Assembly (NCBI GenBank): GCA_010093685.1
Contig: MU006234.1
Location: 983,668 to 1,047,667 of the forward strand
Source: Ophiobolus disseminans
Taxonomy: Eukaryota; Ascomycota; Dothideomycetes; Pleosporales; Phaeosphaeriaceae
Length of the DNA: 64,000 nucleotides
Direction: 5' to 3'
The notes under the pieces are model-generated. The model saw nothing but the letters and a program-made list of their open reading frames with translations. It did not search any database and was not told where the DNA came from. The position numbers were made by a program, and so were the translations under genes. Of the stretch, positions 53,063 through 63,958 are shown one piece after another (within the stretch, counting starts at the first letter, position 1; every line of letters starts with the position of its first letter).

Positions 53063-55104
53063 GGGGTGGGCGGTGGGAGTGGAGATGGGGGAGGTGGTGG
53101 ACACGTTCCGAGTTGGGTGCGTCTTGGATGGCTGCGCAGCTGGTTGGGTAATGGATGTCAGGTGGACGACGGGTTAATGTGTCCGGTAGACGGGGTTTCG
53201 AGACCGAGTTCGAGTCCAACTTCGAGCCTATGATGGTGGAGGTTCAACATCAGTGCGGTTTGGATAGATACACCACATCCAGGTCGGGCGTTTGGCGTTT
53301 CTGAGTATCCTTCCTTTCAGCCTAATTCTTCGGTGGGATGCTTGGATGGTGTGCTGGCAGTGGTGGGTAAATGGGTGGCAGACTTGAAGATGGGTGGCGG
53401 ACCTGAGCGGATGGGATGGGTTGGTGGATTGGTCGAAGTGTACCGTTTGTGCAATATCCAGTCCATGACCTGATCTACGCTTCTGCCATGTAAATACATG
53501 ACCTCTCTGTGTGTTCTATGAGCGTATATGGGTTTGAAGATGTTTTCTTTCAGCATCTCGGTAAAGAGTTCTACGTGGGATGATGGTTCGCTTCCTTCCA
53601 CCCTCCTTCTCAATCTCGATTCCGCGGCGCCTTTCGAACCATCCTACGCACTTATTCAGTGCTCGATGTTCTTCGTTGGTCTCGAGATGTACGTTGGAGA
53701 TAGCCATCCCATTGCAGTCAAGTGTACTTGCGTCGGCGTATATGTGTGTGTTTTATAGTAAGATTTGAGGGAGGTGCAATCGATGTGGGTGTACAACGTT
53801 AGTAATACTAGACTTTTAAGAGATAGATAGGATATATAAAGGTGCGCGGCCTTCATCCAATAGGCGGATTGAGTGCACATGTAGTTAATTAAGTGTGTAA
53901 TAGAGTGGGTACGTCATGAAATAGCTACCTAGGTATGTAATAGAGTAGGTGAGTGATGAAAGGGGCTGTGTAATAGTAAATAGATAGTATAGATTAAAGC
54001 GAGGAGAAGGTGTGTTGTATTCGTCGGATTAAGTGCTGAGGTGGTTGAGCAGGTGTGTAGTGGAGCGGATGTCGGATGCGTGAGGGCGTGAATGTGCGAT
54101 GATGGGGTTGTGTACCTAGTAGTGAATAGATAGCATACATTAAAGCGAGGAGAGGGCGTGTGGTGTTCGTCGGATTAAGTGCTGTGGTGGTTGAGAGAGT
54201 GTGTAGTGGAGCGGATGTCTAATGAAGCGGATGCGTGAGGGCGTGAATGTGCGATGAAGGGGTTGTGTAGTAGTGAATAGATGGTATGAATTTGATGTGA
54301 CGAGATAATATCGGAAAGCATGAAGTGCGACAGTATTCCTAGAGTCAGTTAATCGGCGTGCCGCATTTGAGAGCGTGGGTGTCTCTTTGTTATCATCATA
54401 AGCACTACTTCATGTACCTAAGACTTGCGGAGCGTCTGGGTTGGGTACTGCGCCGTGGTTGCAGCTCTCTGCTGTCCACCCAAATTACTGGTATTTTGCT
54501 GCTATCTGGGGAAAGGGGGACTGGAGGATTTTCGCTTGCATGTTTGCTTTCGGAGCGTCCTGTTTTGGTTTTGTGCTGTGGTTGCAGGTGGCTGTAAGGA
54601 AGGTCGAGCGATGCTGTTTCGCCTTGCAACGATGTGATTGGTTCATACCCATGCTAGCCTCCGGTCAACAGCCTGTTGAAACATCGTAGCTTCTTGGCAT
54701 GAACAGCTGAAGATCTAGCTGTTCCATCGACCATGCGATTTGTTCATCGTCGTCTTGACTCGAGATGACACCGAACTTGGTGGCTTTGGGTAAGTAGATC
54801 CTTAGGGTCCTTGTATTTGCGCGTGTGAGCAGAAGCGTTTCAAAAGACTTCTGGGCTCGCATCTCTGTTCTTACTCGCTGGTGGGACGAAGTTTTACAAG
54901 CCCATCGCTTGAGGCCCGCGATCATCGGTGGCTGCACAAGACGCTGAGTACGGTCTTGGCTATCGGCTACCCTCCGCCACGCGAAGAGCACAGGTACCCA
55001 TGGCGTGTGTAAACTTCGTGGGTGTGAAGGGCCCTTTCCATGTTTACCTACTCCTTCCTCCTTTGTCCGACTGAGGCCCAACCCGATCCTCACCCACGCT
55101 CATT
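53063..55104. other. 2-kb intergenic region with tandem repeats
   Basis: No gene recognised. G-rich sequence follows the ATPase stop, and a tandem-repeat tract lies at 53893-54295. A minus-strand frame at 54665-55093 lacks protein-like features. Confidence 0.45.
53893..54295. repeat. Diverged tandem repeats, about 142-155 bp period
   Basis: Copies A (53962-54103) and B (54104-54258) share GGGGYTGTGTA, AATAGATAG, ATTAAAGCGAGGAGA, TTCGTCGGATTAAGTGCTG, GTGTGTAGTGGAGCGGATGT and GATGCGTGAGGGCGTGAATG. Copy B has a 12-13 bp internal insertion. A third, truncated copy starts at 54259. A shorter pair of GTAATAGAG units precedes them from 53893. Noncoding. Confidence 0.8.
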
Positions 55105-57168
55105 ATGATCAACAACCACAAGGACCACCGGGTGTCGATTCACGTTGCAACCACAACCCGAAACTCGCCCGCATACGATACATCCTCGACGGATACGCTT
55201 CTGCTTGATTCCAGCAAGGCTCATATGCTACAAGGTTGGCCGACGTCACCGAAGCCTGTCAGGCCTTCCCTCTCCGCGATCATATTTCAAAGTCTCTTTG
55301 ATATCGTACTTCTTCTATGCTCTCTCGCCTTCCTCGCGTTTGCGCAAATCGTTGTCCGCTACGATCAAGCTCCGACGAGCGAGAATCCCAGGGCGACAAA
55401 CATGCTAAGAGCTGCCACGAAATACGTACGTACCGGTCTGTACAGAAACAAGAAGTCTAGCTGAAACTTATGATACCACCAGAGTCCTACAGTCTTTCCA
55501 TTACTCTTTGCATCAGTCATCGGTCGCGCAGCTTACGCGATATTGCTTTGGCGACTAGAGAATGGCGAACGCATCGAGATCCTCGATACCCTGGCTTCAA
55601 GCACTTCTCTCACGAGCACGGTCACCTCGCAGTTCCAGCTCCGCCGGGTCTCTGTTTGGGGAACTATGCTTATAGCCATGTGGGCACTATCGCCAATCGG
55701 TGGTCAAGCTTCCATCCGGCAGATGACCGTTGACACAACGATCGTCACGACGCCAGCATCTTTCCGAATCGCGGTTCCAGATGCGAATCCCTTCTCACGA
55801 GTAGATCCTGATTCTCATGTCGTCTTCGTTTATCTCAACAAACTTTTCACTAGCGCAATGGTCTCCTCGACGAAGACACGGGCTTCTCCACTTGATATGT
55901 GGGGCAACGTTAAAATCCCCATGCTCGAATACTACGAGAAGTCACTCCAGCCAGATGATAGAGGGTGGTATACCACAAACATCACCGACAACGATTCGGC
56001 GGTTTATTCATCCTTAATTGGCATTCCTATGGATGGGTATGATGACGACATCCAAACAACTGATTACCAATTCCATGCGCAGTCGCCATATTTGCACTTT
56101 CGATGCACCAAAGTTAACGCCACGACAAGACTTAACGACACGGATACTCCTCTTATACCCGCTGGTAGCACGAATGTGACCGATGAATTCGAAACCGTGT
56201 GGTTTTGGTGGTCAAAGGCCGATGGGGAGGGCAGGGATAGTACCCTTCAGAGTCTACGGCCATTCAACTTTTTCCATGCCCCTGCGGGCTCTCCGTATTG
56301 GCTGTCCTGTGCTATGACCTCAACTTATGTGGAGTTGGAAGTTTCATGCACTGCGACATCAACTTGTCGAGCCAGTAGAGTACGTCGCTCGCAGCTGAGC
56401 CAACTTCCATCTGATGTTACAATGCGTGACATGGGGGGGATCAGTCACTGGTCAAGATTCTTGGAGACCTTTTTAACCAGCCAGGGGGGAGGTGCAAGCT
56501 TGCTCAGCGCTTACCTAAGGAATCCTGCACTATCGATTGGTAATACTGGCAAGGACCCTTGGTCCATAACTGACGAAAGCCTTTCGACTCGGCTAGGTCA
56601 ACTGCTCAACTCTTACTTTGTCGGCCTCGCGAACCTGTATACGATTACTGGTGGGATCAACAACGAAACCTCTTACTTCGGGGACACCAACATCACATTC
56701 GTGCCTCCTTATCTCGAATTTGGATCCAATAGTTCAGGCTGGTGGATCATAGGAAAGGAGCCCGCAGAGAAAATATCCGAGTCAAGAGTCTGGCCGTCCC
56801 AGGGAACGAAGCACAAGCACGTCGAAGTCATCATAGCCCACAAAGCCTGGACCACCACACTCTCCATCATTTCAATACTGCTCATCCTGGCCTGCCTTAT
56901 CTCTCCGCTCGTCCGCCACTTCCTCACAACAGGCCCAGATGTGGCCATGAACTTCTCCAGTCTCGCCACAAGAAACAATGCATACGTCCCACTTTCTAGT
57001 AGTGGCACTTACCTCGACGCGGCGGATCGATACAAACTTCTCAAGGACGTGAGACTCCGGTTAGGAGACGCGGAAAGGAAAGCGGATGTCGGGAATCTCG
57101 TCATTGGGTCGCATAGTGTTGGGCAATTTGAAATAGAAAGAGTGCGCAAAGGACGCATGTATGAGTGA
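55105..57168 (+). CDS. Uncharacterised fungal multi-pass membrane protein
   Basis: Exons 55105-55425 and 55483-57168 (57-bp intron, GTACGT...CCAG) encode about 668 aa. The join 'AATKY-SPTVFPLLFASVIGRAAYAILLWRLENGER' has the layout of a large family of uncharacterised Pezizomycotina membrane proteins, with 'GTMLIAMWALSPIGGQASIRQ' following. Hydrophobic helices: about 55-80 (IIFQSLFDIVLLLCSLAFLA), 110-130, 170-190, and a last one near residue 575 (TLSIISILLILACLISPLV). The loop between helices 3 and 4 is about 370 residues, rich in N-glycosylation sequons, and thus probably lumenal or extracellular. The C-terminal tail is cytosolic. Function unknown. Confidence 0.85.
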
Positions 57169-57420
57169 TGGTTGGTGTATAAAGATTTTGCAGCATTTGA
57201 TCGGAGGACGGCGCCCGGCTTTTGACAAGAGACGACTAGGAAAGGCATAAAAAAAACGGCCAAGGCAATAAAGAAGAGACGAAAGCAACGACATGTGGAA
57301 TCAGTGAAAGTGACGGAAGTAGTTTACATAGTTCTGATGAAGTAACTATGCGTTGCATGAACAATGGATAATCTAGAGCTGCCAGCCCGTTCGCCGATCC
57401 GTCTCCCACGAAACGTTGTC

Positions 57421-58596
57421 TTACTGTTCTACCTCGCACTGCTCGCACCCACAATCAAACCCCCAGTTCCTTTTCAGCGTCTGCATCCTCTTCCCACGAG
57501 TCAACTTCCTCTCCTCGCCACTGAGATACGTAATGTTCAGCTCCTCACCCTTCTTGACGTTCTTTCCCGTACGGAACTCCCACGCTCTTCCTCCTCTCCT
57601 CTTCTCAATATTCGGAGCGCATGAGTGGTTGAAGTATGATGCGGCGGGCCAGCATCCGTAGCCGAAGAACTCGGACCCCTCGTCTTCGAGCGAGCGTATG
57701 CCAAACGAGTTATGCGAATCGCGCGAGGAGAGGAGGAAGATGGATTCGGCGGTGACGAAGGGGAGGAGCGGGATGGGGAGTATGGCGAGGAGGTGCAGGT
57801 ATGTGCGTATAAACGCATGGAGGTCATCGATGTTGTGGTAGGGCGTGGAGTCGGCTGCGAGGGCGAGGACTTTGTTCCAGTCGGACGGGTTGTTGTGGTG
57901 CCATAGGAGCCCGGAGACGCAGAAGGACATTACGTCGGGCGAGATTGGGGCTTGGAGTGCTTTTTGCAGGGCTTTGTGGTGTTGTTTCGTGGCTTGTATT
58001 GCGCCCTGGCCTGCTTCGTTCGCGCGCGCAATGCGTATGTGTTCAGCTTGCGCTGCCACGCCGTCCCACGCCTTTGTGATGTCCTTGCTCTTCGGTCGCG
58101 GGAGGTCCACATCGACCATCTCGCTGTCTTCTTTACTCCGTTTCTTAACGAATGTCTCCACCGCCGACCACGCTTGTACGCCTATGTCGCCATTCTCCCG
58201 CATCCACTCTCCATGACACGTTTCCGAGCAAAACACGAAACCTGCATTTTTGTCGCGAAACCCCAGATCTCGGCCATAGTCGTAGCTAAAACATTGGCCG
58301 CAAACTTCGCGCCGGTATTCGCGGAGCAGAACGGAGAGTGTAAGATCGTCCGAGCGAAAGATCAGGGTGGCTTCAGCTATGTCTTGCGTTGCAAAGACAG
58401 CGCGACCAGCGGTGGGAGTATGGCGGACCTCGAAGAGGAACGACTTCGGCGCACTTGCAGGAAGTTTATTCGGCGTCTCGTCGGGTGGTGCGGAAGAGCA
58501 CGATGAAGGTCTCGAGATGCTGGGGGCGTTGTAAACGGAAGGAGAAACCGAAGGTGGACTTTCCAGGTCTGCCATATCTGTGCGTAGTGATATCAA
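57421..58596 (-). CDS. SET-domain protein with MYND-like cysteine cluster (SET6-type)
   Basis: Intronless, 391 aa; the ATG at 58575 is an alternative start seven codons in. The protein begins with a Ser/Pro-rich head. The SET-N segment is 'FEVRHTPTAGRAVFATQDIAEATLIF'. It is interrupted by a Cys cluster (CGQC...CSETC) like a degenerate MYND finger, then a helical SET-I insert. The core motif 'YFNHSCAPNIEKRR' and 'GEELNITYLSGEE' (the conserved Tyr) follow, and the post-SET cysteines 'WGFDCGCEQC' end the protein. This order matches SMYD/SET6-like protein lysine methyltransferases. Target unknown; a soluble cytosolic or nuclear protein is expected. It is transcribed towards the membrane protein gene, 252 bp away. 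Confidence 0.9.
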   Translation of the reverse strand: MISLRTDMADLESPPSVSPSVYNAPSISRPSSCSSAPPDETPNKLPASAPKSFLFEVRHTPTAGRAVFATQDIAEATLIFRSDDLTLSVLLREYRREVCGQCFSYDYGRDLGFRDKNAGFVFCSETCHGEWMRENGDIGVQAWSAVETFVKKRSKEDSEMVDVDLPRPKSKDITKAWDGVAAQAEHIRIARANEAGQGAIQATKQHHKALQKALQAPISPDVMSFCVSGLLWHHNNPSDWNKVLALAADSTPYHNIDDLHAFIRTYLHLLAILPIPLLPFVTAESIFLLSSRDSHNSFGIRSLEDEGSEFFGYGCWPAASYFNHSCAPNIEKRRGGRAWEFRTGKNVKKGEELNITYLSGEERKLTRGKRMQTLKRNWGFDCGCEQCEVEQ

Positions 58597-59725
58597 AGCC
58601 TATATACGTGAGTATCTTGAAAACATCAGCGGGTTCAGTATATGAACGTTGAGTAGTCCTTACAACAAAGCAGACTCTAACCAAGAGAGGTTCTACCAGA
58701 GGATGATGCCAACAATATCCGAACGCACAATGACAGGTGGGGTCAATTTCGTATGTCACGTATGCACGAGCCGGCTGTGAATGACCGTATGAAAGTCATG
58801 TTGTAGCTTTGGACACTCTATCGAGTTTGTGGAGTTGCTAGACAGGAGGATGACAGTTGGACGTGGTGGAAATGGGAAAACTGGTCTGGAATTGTGCCTG
58901 GCCAGACCCTGATCTAAGCAGGGATGATGCGATAAGATAAGCAATCCCGTGACCGTGAGGCTCAAGACCTCGGCACTTGCAAATGTTTGTTTTGACGGCC
59001 ATCGTCGCAAAAGCTTGCCAGCAATGTTGATTGACTTTGTTCTTTCTGTGTTTGTTATATTTTCGAAGATTCTCGGTCGTATCGAATATGCGATACTGGG
59101 CTGTTACTCTCGCGCAGCACGGTCTTGGGCTACGATGCAGCCAACAAGCCAGAGACGTCTCATTTGCTGGCGAGCTGGATACTCTTTCTGAGTCTTCCCT
59201 CTTAATCGAATAAGACCCGGATATGAGATGGGCGTCCATTAACAACATGGAAGATTATCAGTAGGGAGCAGTTGAGTAAACAGGGCCCGGATAAACGAGG
59301 AAACAATCGCCATGCGACATCTGCAAAACTTTCAACAGTGAGAACACATATTGGTAAGCATAGCAACCGACGGTGCAAAGAATCATAAGAGGGATGCGGA
59401 CTGTGGAGTGCACGACATGCATCGGTCCGATCGCACTGAACCCACGTCGGTTACCATACTTAATAGAGGGCTGGCGATAGCTATCTCCAGGAACATCATC
59501 GGTCAGATCACGCCCGCCCGGCATATGCCAGGGTCCTTTTGGCCTCGGAACATCATTGTCCGCAGATGCCGACAAAGATTCAATATAATCTCGCCCCGAT
59601 TTGCCCTTTTTACTGGGGTGATCGCCTGGAGGGACCTGCATATTGAGGGGTAATTGACGTCGTGCAAGGTTCCAAAGACGTCGGGCCGGATCAATTCCTC
59701 GTCATCGACAGCATAAAGAAAGAGC
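58597..59725. other. Divergent intergenic region, 1.1 kb
   Basis: No gene recognised. Contains the promoters of the SET gene (-) and the SMP-30 gene (+). Confidence 0.45.
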
Positions 59726-60883
59726 ATGGACGCGCAAGTACCTGTCATTTGGAAGACCATCATTGTTACTGCGGTTTCGTCAATCATGTCGTCGATAATA
59801 CCAGTCGATCTCACCGCGTTCGCGACGAACCCATCCTATGTGAATAACCTCGTCGCGACCAACTCTACTGGCCCTGCTGTAGTCAGTTTTCTAGCATACA
59901 ACCCAGATTTTGCCAATGTGTTGGGTGCCAATGCGACAGCGCGGCTTGTTCACGATGCGCCTTGGCAAGCCTTCCATGAGGCCGGCATCTACAGCAAGCA
60001 AACCAACAAGCTCTACGTAACTAGCAACTGGGCCGGATCCCTTGACAATCCCATCAACGTGACCATCATCGACCTCGATCCCGCCGCAAACTACTCCTAC
60101 ACATCGACCCGCTACTCCACCCTCGCTGAAGGCAATGGTGGAACGTCCTGGTTCCCACCCGGTTCTTCCAACTCCTCCCACCCGCACCATCTATACGCCG
60201 ATGAGGGCGACTTCGTGAACCCGTCAGCCCTCGTATCCGTCGACCCTGTTACGGGCGAATCAAAACGCATCCTCACCCACTTTTTGGGCCGCAACTTCTC
60301 CTCCATCAACGACGTGCGCCAGCATCCCGAAACCGGCGACATCTGGTTCACAGACGCCGACTACGGCTACTACCAATACTTCCGCCCAGCGCCCAAGATC
60401 CCCAAGCAGGTGTATCGCTTCGTTCCTTCAACCGGCGAGATCGTGGTAGTCGCGGACGGCTTCACGCAAAGCAACGGCATCGAATTCTCTCCGGATCTCA
60501 AGACACTATACGTATCCGACACAGGCGCAGCAGGCGGCCCCTTCCTAGGCACAAACTACACCCGGCCCACAACTATCTACGCTTTCGACATCGTCAAGCA
60601 GAAGCGCCTGGCTAATCGGCGCGTGTTCGCGTTCACGGACAACGGGTTCCCGGATGGTATTCACACTGATACGGATGGCAATGTGTGGGTGGGCCAGGGC
60701 GACGGGATTCATGTGTGGAATGAGGACGGTATCTTATTGGGCAAGGTGTGGAGTGGGCTTGAGACGAATAATTTTGCGTTTTTGCCGGGGAAGATATTGA
60801 TGTTTGGTATGGAGCAGTTGCACGTTGTTGAGAATGTCAAGGCGGTGGGTAGGGAGATTTGCAAGGACTTTAGTGTATGTTAA
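59726..60883 (+). CDS. SMP-30/gluconolactonase-like protein, probably secreted
   Basis: Intronless, 385 aa. A hydrophobic N-terminal stretch (about residues 8-28, TIIVTAVSSIMSSIIPV) can serve as signal peptide or anchor, and numerous NxS/T sequons support secretion. The six-bladed propeller pattern of SMP-30/gluconolactonase proteins is visible: 'HEAGIYSKQTNKLYVTSNW', 'NDVRQHPETGDIWFTDADYGYYQ', 'FTQSNGIEFSPDLKTLYVSDTG' and 'PDGIHTDTDGNVWVGQGDGIHVW'. The divalent-metal ligands of the family (Glu, Asn, Asn, Asp) fit these segments. Likely a lactone hydrolase of sugar-acid metabolism; substrate unknown. The C-terminus ends in a Cys-containing tail. Confidence 0.9.
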   Translation: MDAQVPVIWKTIIVTAVSSIMSSIIPVDLTAFATNPSYVNNLVATNSTGPAVVSFLAYNPDFANVLGANATARLVHDAPWQAFHEAGIYSKQTNKLYVTSNWAGSLDNPINVTIIDLDPAANYSYTSTRYSTLAEGNGGTSWFPPGSSNSSHPHHLYADEGDFVNPSALVSVDPVTGESKRILTHFLGRNFSSINDVRQHPETGDIWFTDADYGYYQYFRPAPKIPKQVYRFVPSTGEIVVVADGFTQSNGIEFSPDLKTLYVSDTGAAGGPFLGTNYTRPTTIYAFDIVKQKRLANRRVFAFTDNGFPDGIHTDTDGNVWVGQGDGIHVWNEDGILLGKVWSGLETNNFAFLPGKILMFGMEQLHVVENVKAVGREICKDFSVC

Positions 60884-61199
60884 GTGTAGGCAGACATGTA
60901 TCGGTGCAAGTAGTGGTGCAGGGCCTTTGGGCCGTCGTGGTGGCGCTCAAGGGATGACTAGAGTGTTCCGATGTGAACAGAGTAATGTACCAAGTAGTCC
61001 CATTGGTCTAACATGTGCTGATAAAATTAGTTCCTGAATTCGCAATCACCAACTAATCCGCATCCATAATGTCGTCTCGTCCGAGATGATATGTCTTGAC
61101 CATACTTCCCCTGCAAAACAAGCTCGTACAATGCGGCGTTCCTTCATGTCATTACACCAACTGAACAGCCGCCTTGGACACACCACCGATTTGACCCGG
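60884..61199. other. Convergent intergenic region
   Basis: 3' flanks of the gluconolactonase-like gene (+) and the duplicated unknown gene (-). Nothing else seen. Confidence 0.4.
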
Positions 61200-62517
61200 T
61201 CAGTTGGGGCGGAGCTGCCCTCGTAATTCCCTCCAAGGTGCGCAGCGATTTGCTTCCCCACAACTGTCGCGATATCCACGTCCGGCCTTTCGCGTGTTGC
61301 TCTTCACTTCCTCCACATGGCGCCGCTGCTTGAGGAAGCATGCAAGGAACTTCGTACAGCTGATCAATGTCTCATGTGGTCCAGGGTCTGGTCGCTGCCA
61401 CTCTTTTGCCAAATTGCAATAGCCGACAGCTCCGTAGTATCTGCCCCAAAGAGGGTCAACATACGCAGCATGACGAGCAAAACAAGAACTCTTCTCTTTG
61501 TTTAGTCTAGACGGATTCCACTTGTATTTCTCGTTGGAAACAATCCTGGTGGTACCGCCGTTCAGTTCGAATTCGGCCTCGCGTAAACGCAGTCTGCCGT
61601 CAGACCAGATCCGCGGACAAGGGCCATCCTTCAGAGTAGGGTTGGCGTCGAGTAGATCGGCGAGAAATATGACCAATGCACGACGGAGACGGTAGAGGGT
61701 AGATACTGCCTTTGCACTCGAGGTGGAATTGATACCGCACCGTACATAGTGAACAGCTATCGTGTTCTCGTGATGTAGGGAAAACGTGCGGAAAACCAAG
61801 TCAGTAATCTCAACGCGCAGATCCTCGAGGCTCAGCTCTTCTTCAAGCTCGAAGTCGAGTATGATAGACGCATATTTTCGGATTGATGCCATAGCCAAAG
61901 TTGAAGTCCCGAGGTCGGCCGCTTGCGATCCATTCTTCCAGATCCTGGAATTCCCCAAAACTTGTCCTCTTCTCCTGCGTCGTCATCTGAACCTTGAGCT
62001 TCCACTCTTCTTTACCATCATGATTCCACGAATCCCGGATCTGCTTGAAGAAGAGCTTCCGGAATTTGCTATTGACATGCAGAGTAGCTGGAAGGGCGTG
62101 AGATGCGGTACATCTTGTGAGGACTTATGTGATCTCCTTGATTGTCGTGGGAAGTAGCTCGAAACGTCTCAGCTATATTGGCGTACGGTGCCATATGCCC
62201 TCGAGACTCGGTGTGTTTGGGTCCCAGTCCCAGAAATCTTGCCGGACGGCAGGACAGATCTGGCTCTCTTCTAACAGCCAGTATTCGAAGCTTGCCATCC
62301 AGCTAGTTTCAAGATGCGCAGGAGCCTGGAGTCGAAATGAGACATGGCTTCCATCAGTTTGCATTATGATGGAATGCAGCGTTCGCTGAGATATCAGAAC
62401 TTGCTTTAGTTGGGGAGCAGCAGCTGGCGTCAAAGCAGGCGTACAGTTTGCATCTCCAGGCAGAATTTCTCTCGCGTTGAGCAGATTATTCACAGGAGTT
62501 TGCATCAATAGATTCAT
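61200..62517 (-). CDS. Unknown protein, duplicated-gene copy 1 (frame change near 61880)
   Basis: ATG at 62517; exon 1 62517-62187, intron 63 bp (GTACGC...ATAAG), exon 2 from 62123. Exon 2 reads '...TASHALPATLHVNSKFRKLFFKQIRDSWNHDGKEEWKLKVQ...' and stays open to about 61846. The remainder, '...RKYASIILDFELEEELSLEDLRVEITDLVFRTF...' to the stop at 61200, is in another frame. The two frames overlap by about 150 bp and no GT donor in the overlap can join them, so a single-base indel (mutation or sequencing) or an unrecognised intron is implied. The C-terminal half is homologous to the gene at 62615-63246: 'LRRALVIFLADLL', 'CPRIWSDGRLRLREAEFEL' and 'CTKFLAC' match 'LRKVLLLSLKDLM', 'CPHIWADSLGQIREAECTL' and 'RTKFLAR'. 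No domain or function is recognised. Confidence 0.55.
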
Positions 62518-62614
62518 TTGGAAAATTGGGTTAGTCTATTTTAGCGCGTGGACCATCACTTCATCGTACACCTGTCAATTCATGAATTTTGTACCCGCAC
62601 ACCACATCGGCCCC

Positions 62615-63246
62615 TCAGGATGGAATGCCTTGCTTCTTCTTACGGAAGTCAGGGTCTGGTCGCGTCCGCACGATCCGGGCGAGGAACTTGGTGCGGCCGC
62701 GTAGTGTCTTGTCCTTATCGTCGGCATCTTGTGGAACACCTTTTTTGAGGCGGGAGAACCCGCTCAAGCAGCGCTTGACATCCTGATCTTTGATAATGGT
62801 AGGTCCAAACTTGGACTTATCAATGGTCACGATCAAGGTGGAGTTGTCGTCTAATGTACACTCAGCCTCGCGTATTTGGCCCAGGCTGTCAGCCCAGATA
62901 TGTGGACACTGACGAGTGTGCCGATCAGGGAAACGGTTCATCAAGTCTTTCAAGCTAAGCAGAAGCACTTTCCGGAGGCTAAAAAGAGTGGGAGGCTCGC
63001 TGTCAGATGGGACCTTCACTCCGTCCTTGAAAGGTTGTACACAGACCTTGGTCATGATCCACAAGGAAAGGGAGGACCAAATAAGACCTGTTACCTTGAA
63101 GCGAAGGCTGTCCAAAATGTCGCGTTCAGCCAGTTGGACATTGAGTGTCAAAGTAAGTGACTTGCTGTAAGTGTCAGCCTGGCACCTCAGTTCACATGGT
63201 ACACTGTGGACTGCATCTCTCACGTGACTCTTTGTTAGTTGATTAC
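62615..63246 (-). pseudogene. Unknown protein, duplicated-gene copy 2, split from its 5' end by a hAT element
   Basis: The frame runs from inside the transposable element (63400) to the stop at 62615. The first about 51 codons are element sequence and the frame has no ATG there (it opens with GTG). From 63246 downward the gene reads 'NQLTKSHVRDAVHSV...' and 'NVQLAERDILDSLRFKVTGLIW', 'LRKVLLLSLKDLMNRF', 'CPHIWADSLGQIREAECTL' and 'RTKFLARIVRTRP', homologous to copy 1 at 61200-62517. The sequence just beyond the element (63951-63967, minus strand) holds an ATG three codons from the insertion point and in the same frame. The gene therefore appears to be disrupted at or near its start. Copy 2 lacks a counterpart of copy 1's exon 1. 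Function unknown. Confidence 0.6.
63239..63246. repeat. Left copy of the 8-bp target site duplication
   Basis: TTGATTAC, identical to 63951-63958 on the other side of the element. Confidence 0.9.
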
Positions 63247-63266
63247 CATACTTGTCAACAAGCAAG
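63247..63266 (+). repeat. Left terminal inverted repeat of the hAT element
   Basis: CATACTTGTCAACAAGCAAG, the exact reverse complement of 63931-63950. Confidence 0.92.
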
Positions 63267-63930
63267 CCGAGCCAAGCCGCCGCAGACGGCTTGGCTTGGC
63301 TTGAGTGAAAGGACAATCTGGGTAACTTGGCTTGCAAGTGCTTGTGTTTTTTGACCTTTGGCTTGGCTTGGCTTGGACGGCTTGGTTGTTTGATGTACAC
63401 TAGATTGCCTCCTCATACTAATTTATATGTTGTCTTGAATGGTGATTGCGGCTTTGGGCTGGGTTTCTCGCAGTTGTGACTTGAACGTAGCCTCATTTTC
63501 AGCCTCTGGGGAGCTATTTTGGGGGCTGTTCTGGCTCTGGGACGCGTTAACAACAATAGGCTGCAATTCACTGCCTCGCGCGGTAGTGTTGCAACGTTTG
63601 GCAGGCCTGGATAGAGGATTACGAGCGCGTTTGGTACTGAGTGGCGGCATGGCAATGATCCAGATGAGGCAAAACACCAAAACAACAGCCGTGGTTGGGT
63701 GGATAGAGCTAAAATAGAGCCTAAAAAGATGGGACAATGGGCAAATGCGCGCGGAAATGAGGTGCCGGGGGCTAACTTACTGGTATTTTTGGGGCTGACT
63801 AAGCTAATTGCAACACCAGAAACCTATCGTGAGATCGATCCCCCACGAAAACCCCAGCCTCATGGCCAAAAACACCTGTAGCCTAGGTACCAAGCCGTCC
63901 AAGCCTTGTCAAGTAAGCTTCGTTTTTAAA

Positions 63931-63950
63931 CTTGCTTGTTGACAAGTATG
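63931..63950 (-). repeat. Right terminal inverted repeat of the hAT element
   Basis: Exact inverted copy of 63247-63266. Confidence 0.92.
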
Positions 63951-63958
63951 TTGATTAC
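63951..63958. repeat. Right copy of the 8-bp target site duplication
   Basis: TTGATTAC, identical to 63239-63246. Confidence 0.9.

Larger units (their letters stand above)
63247..63950. mobile_element. Non-autonomous hAT-type DNA transposon, 704 bp
   Basis: Perfect 20-bp terminal inverted repeats (63247-63266 and 63931-63950) are flanked by an exact 8-bp direct repeat TTGATTAC (63239-63246 and 63951-63958). An 8-bp target duplication with short inverted ends is characteristic of the hAT superfamily. The subterminal zones are full of AAGCC/GGCTT motifs, including a 16-bp inverted pair (63370-63385 with 63890-63905) and a 10-bp palindrome (63270-63279 with 63287-63296). The interior holds only a 104-aa frame (63423-63737, -) with a basic Ser/Pro-rich sequence, perhaps a transposase N-terminal remnant. 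No transposase core is present. Perfect ends suggest a fairly recent insertion. Confidence 0.88.

Noticed and set aside
61786..62157. 123-codon plus-strand ORF
   Set aside because: Antisense to exon 2/3 of duplicated-gene copy 1; low-complexity Ser runs are reverse complements of acidic codons.
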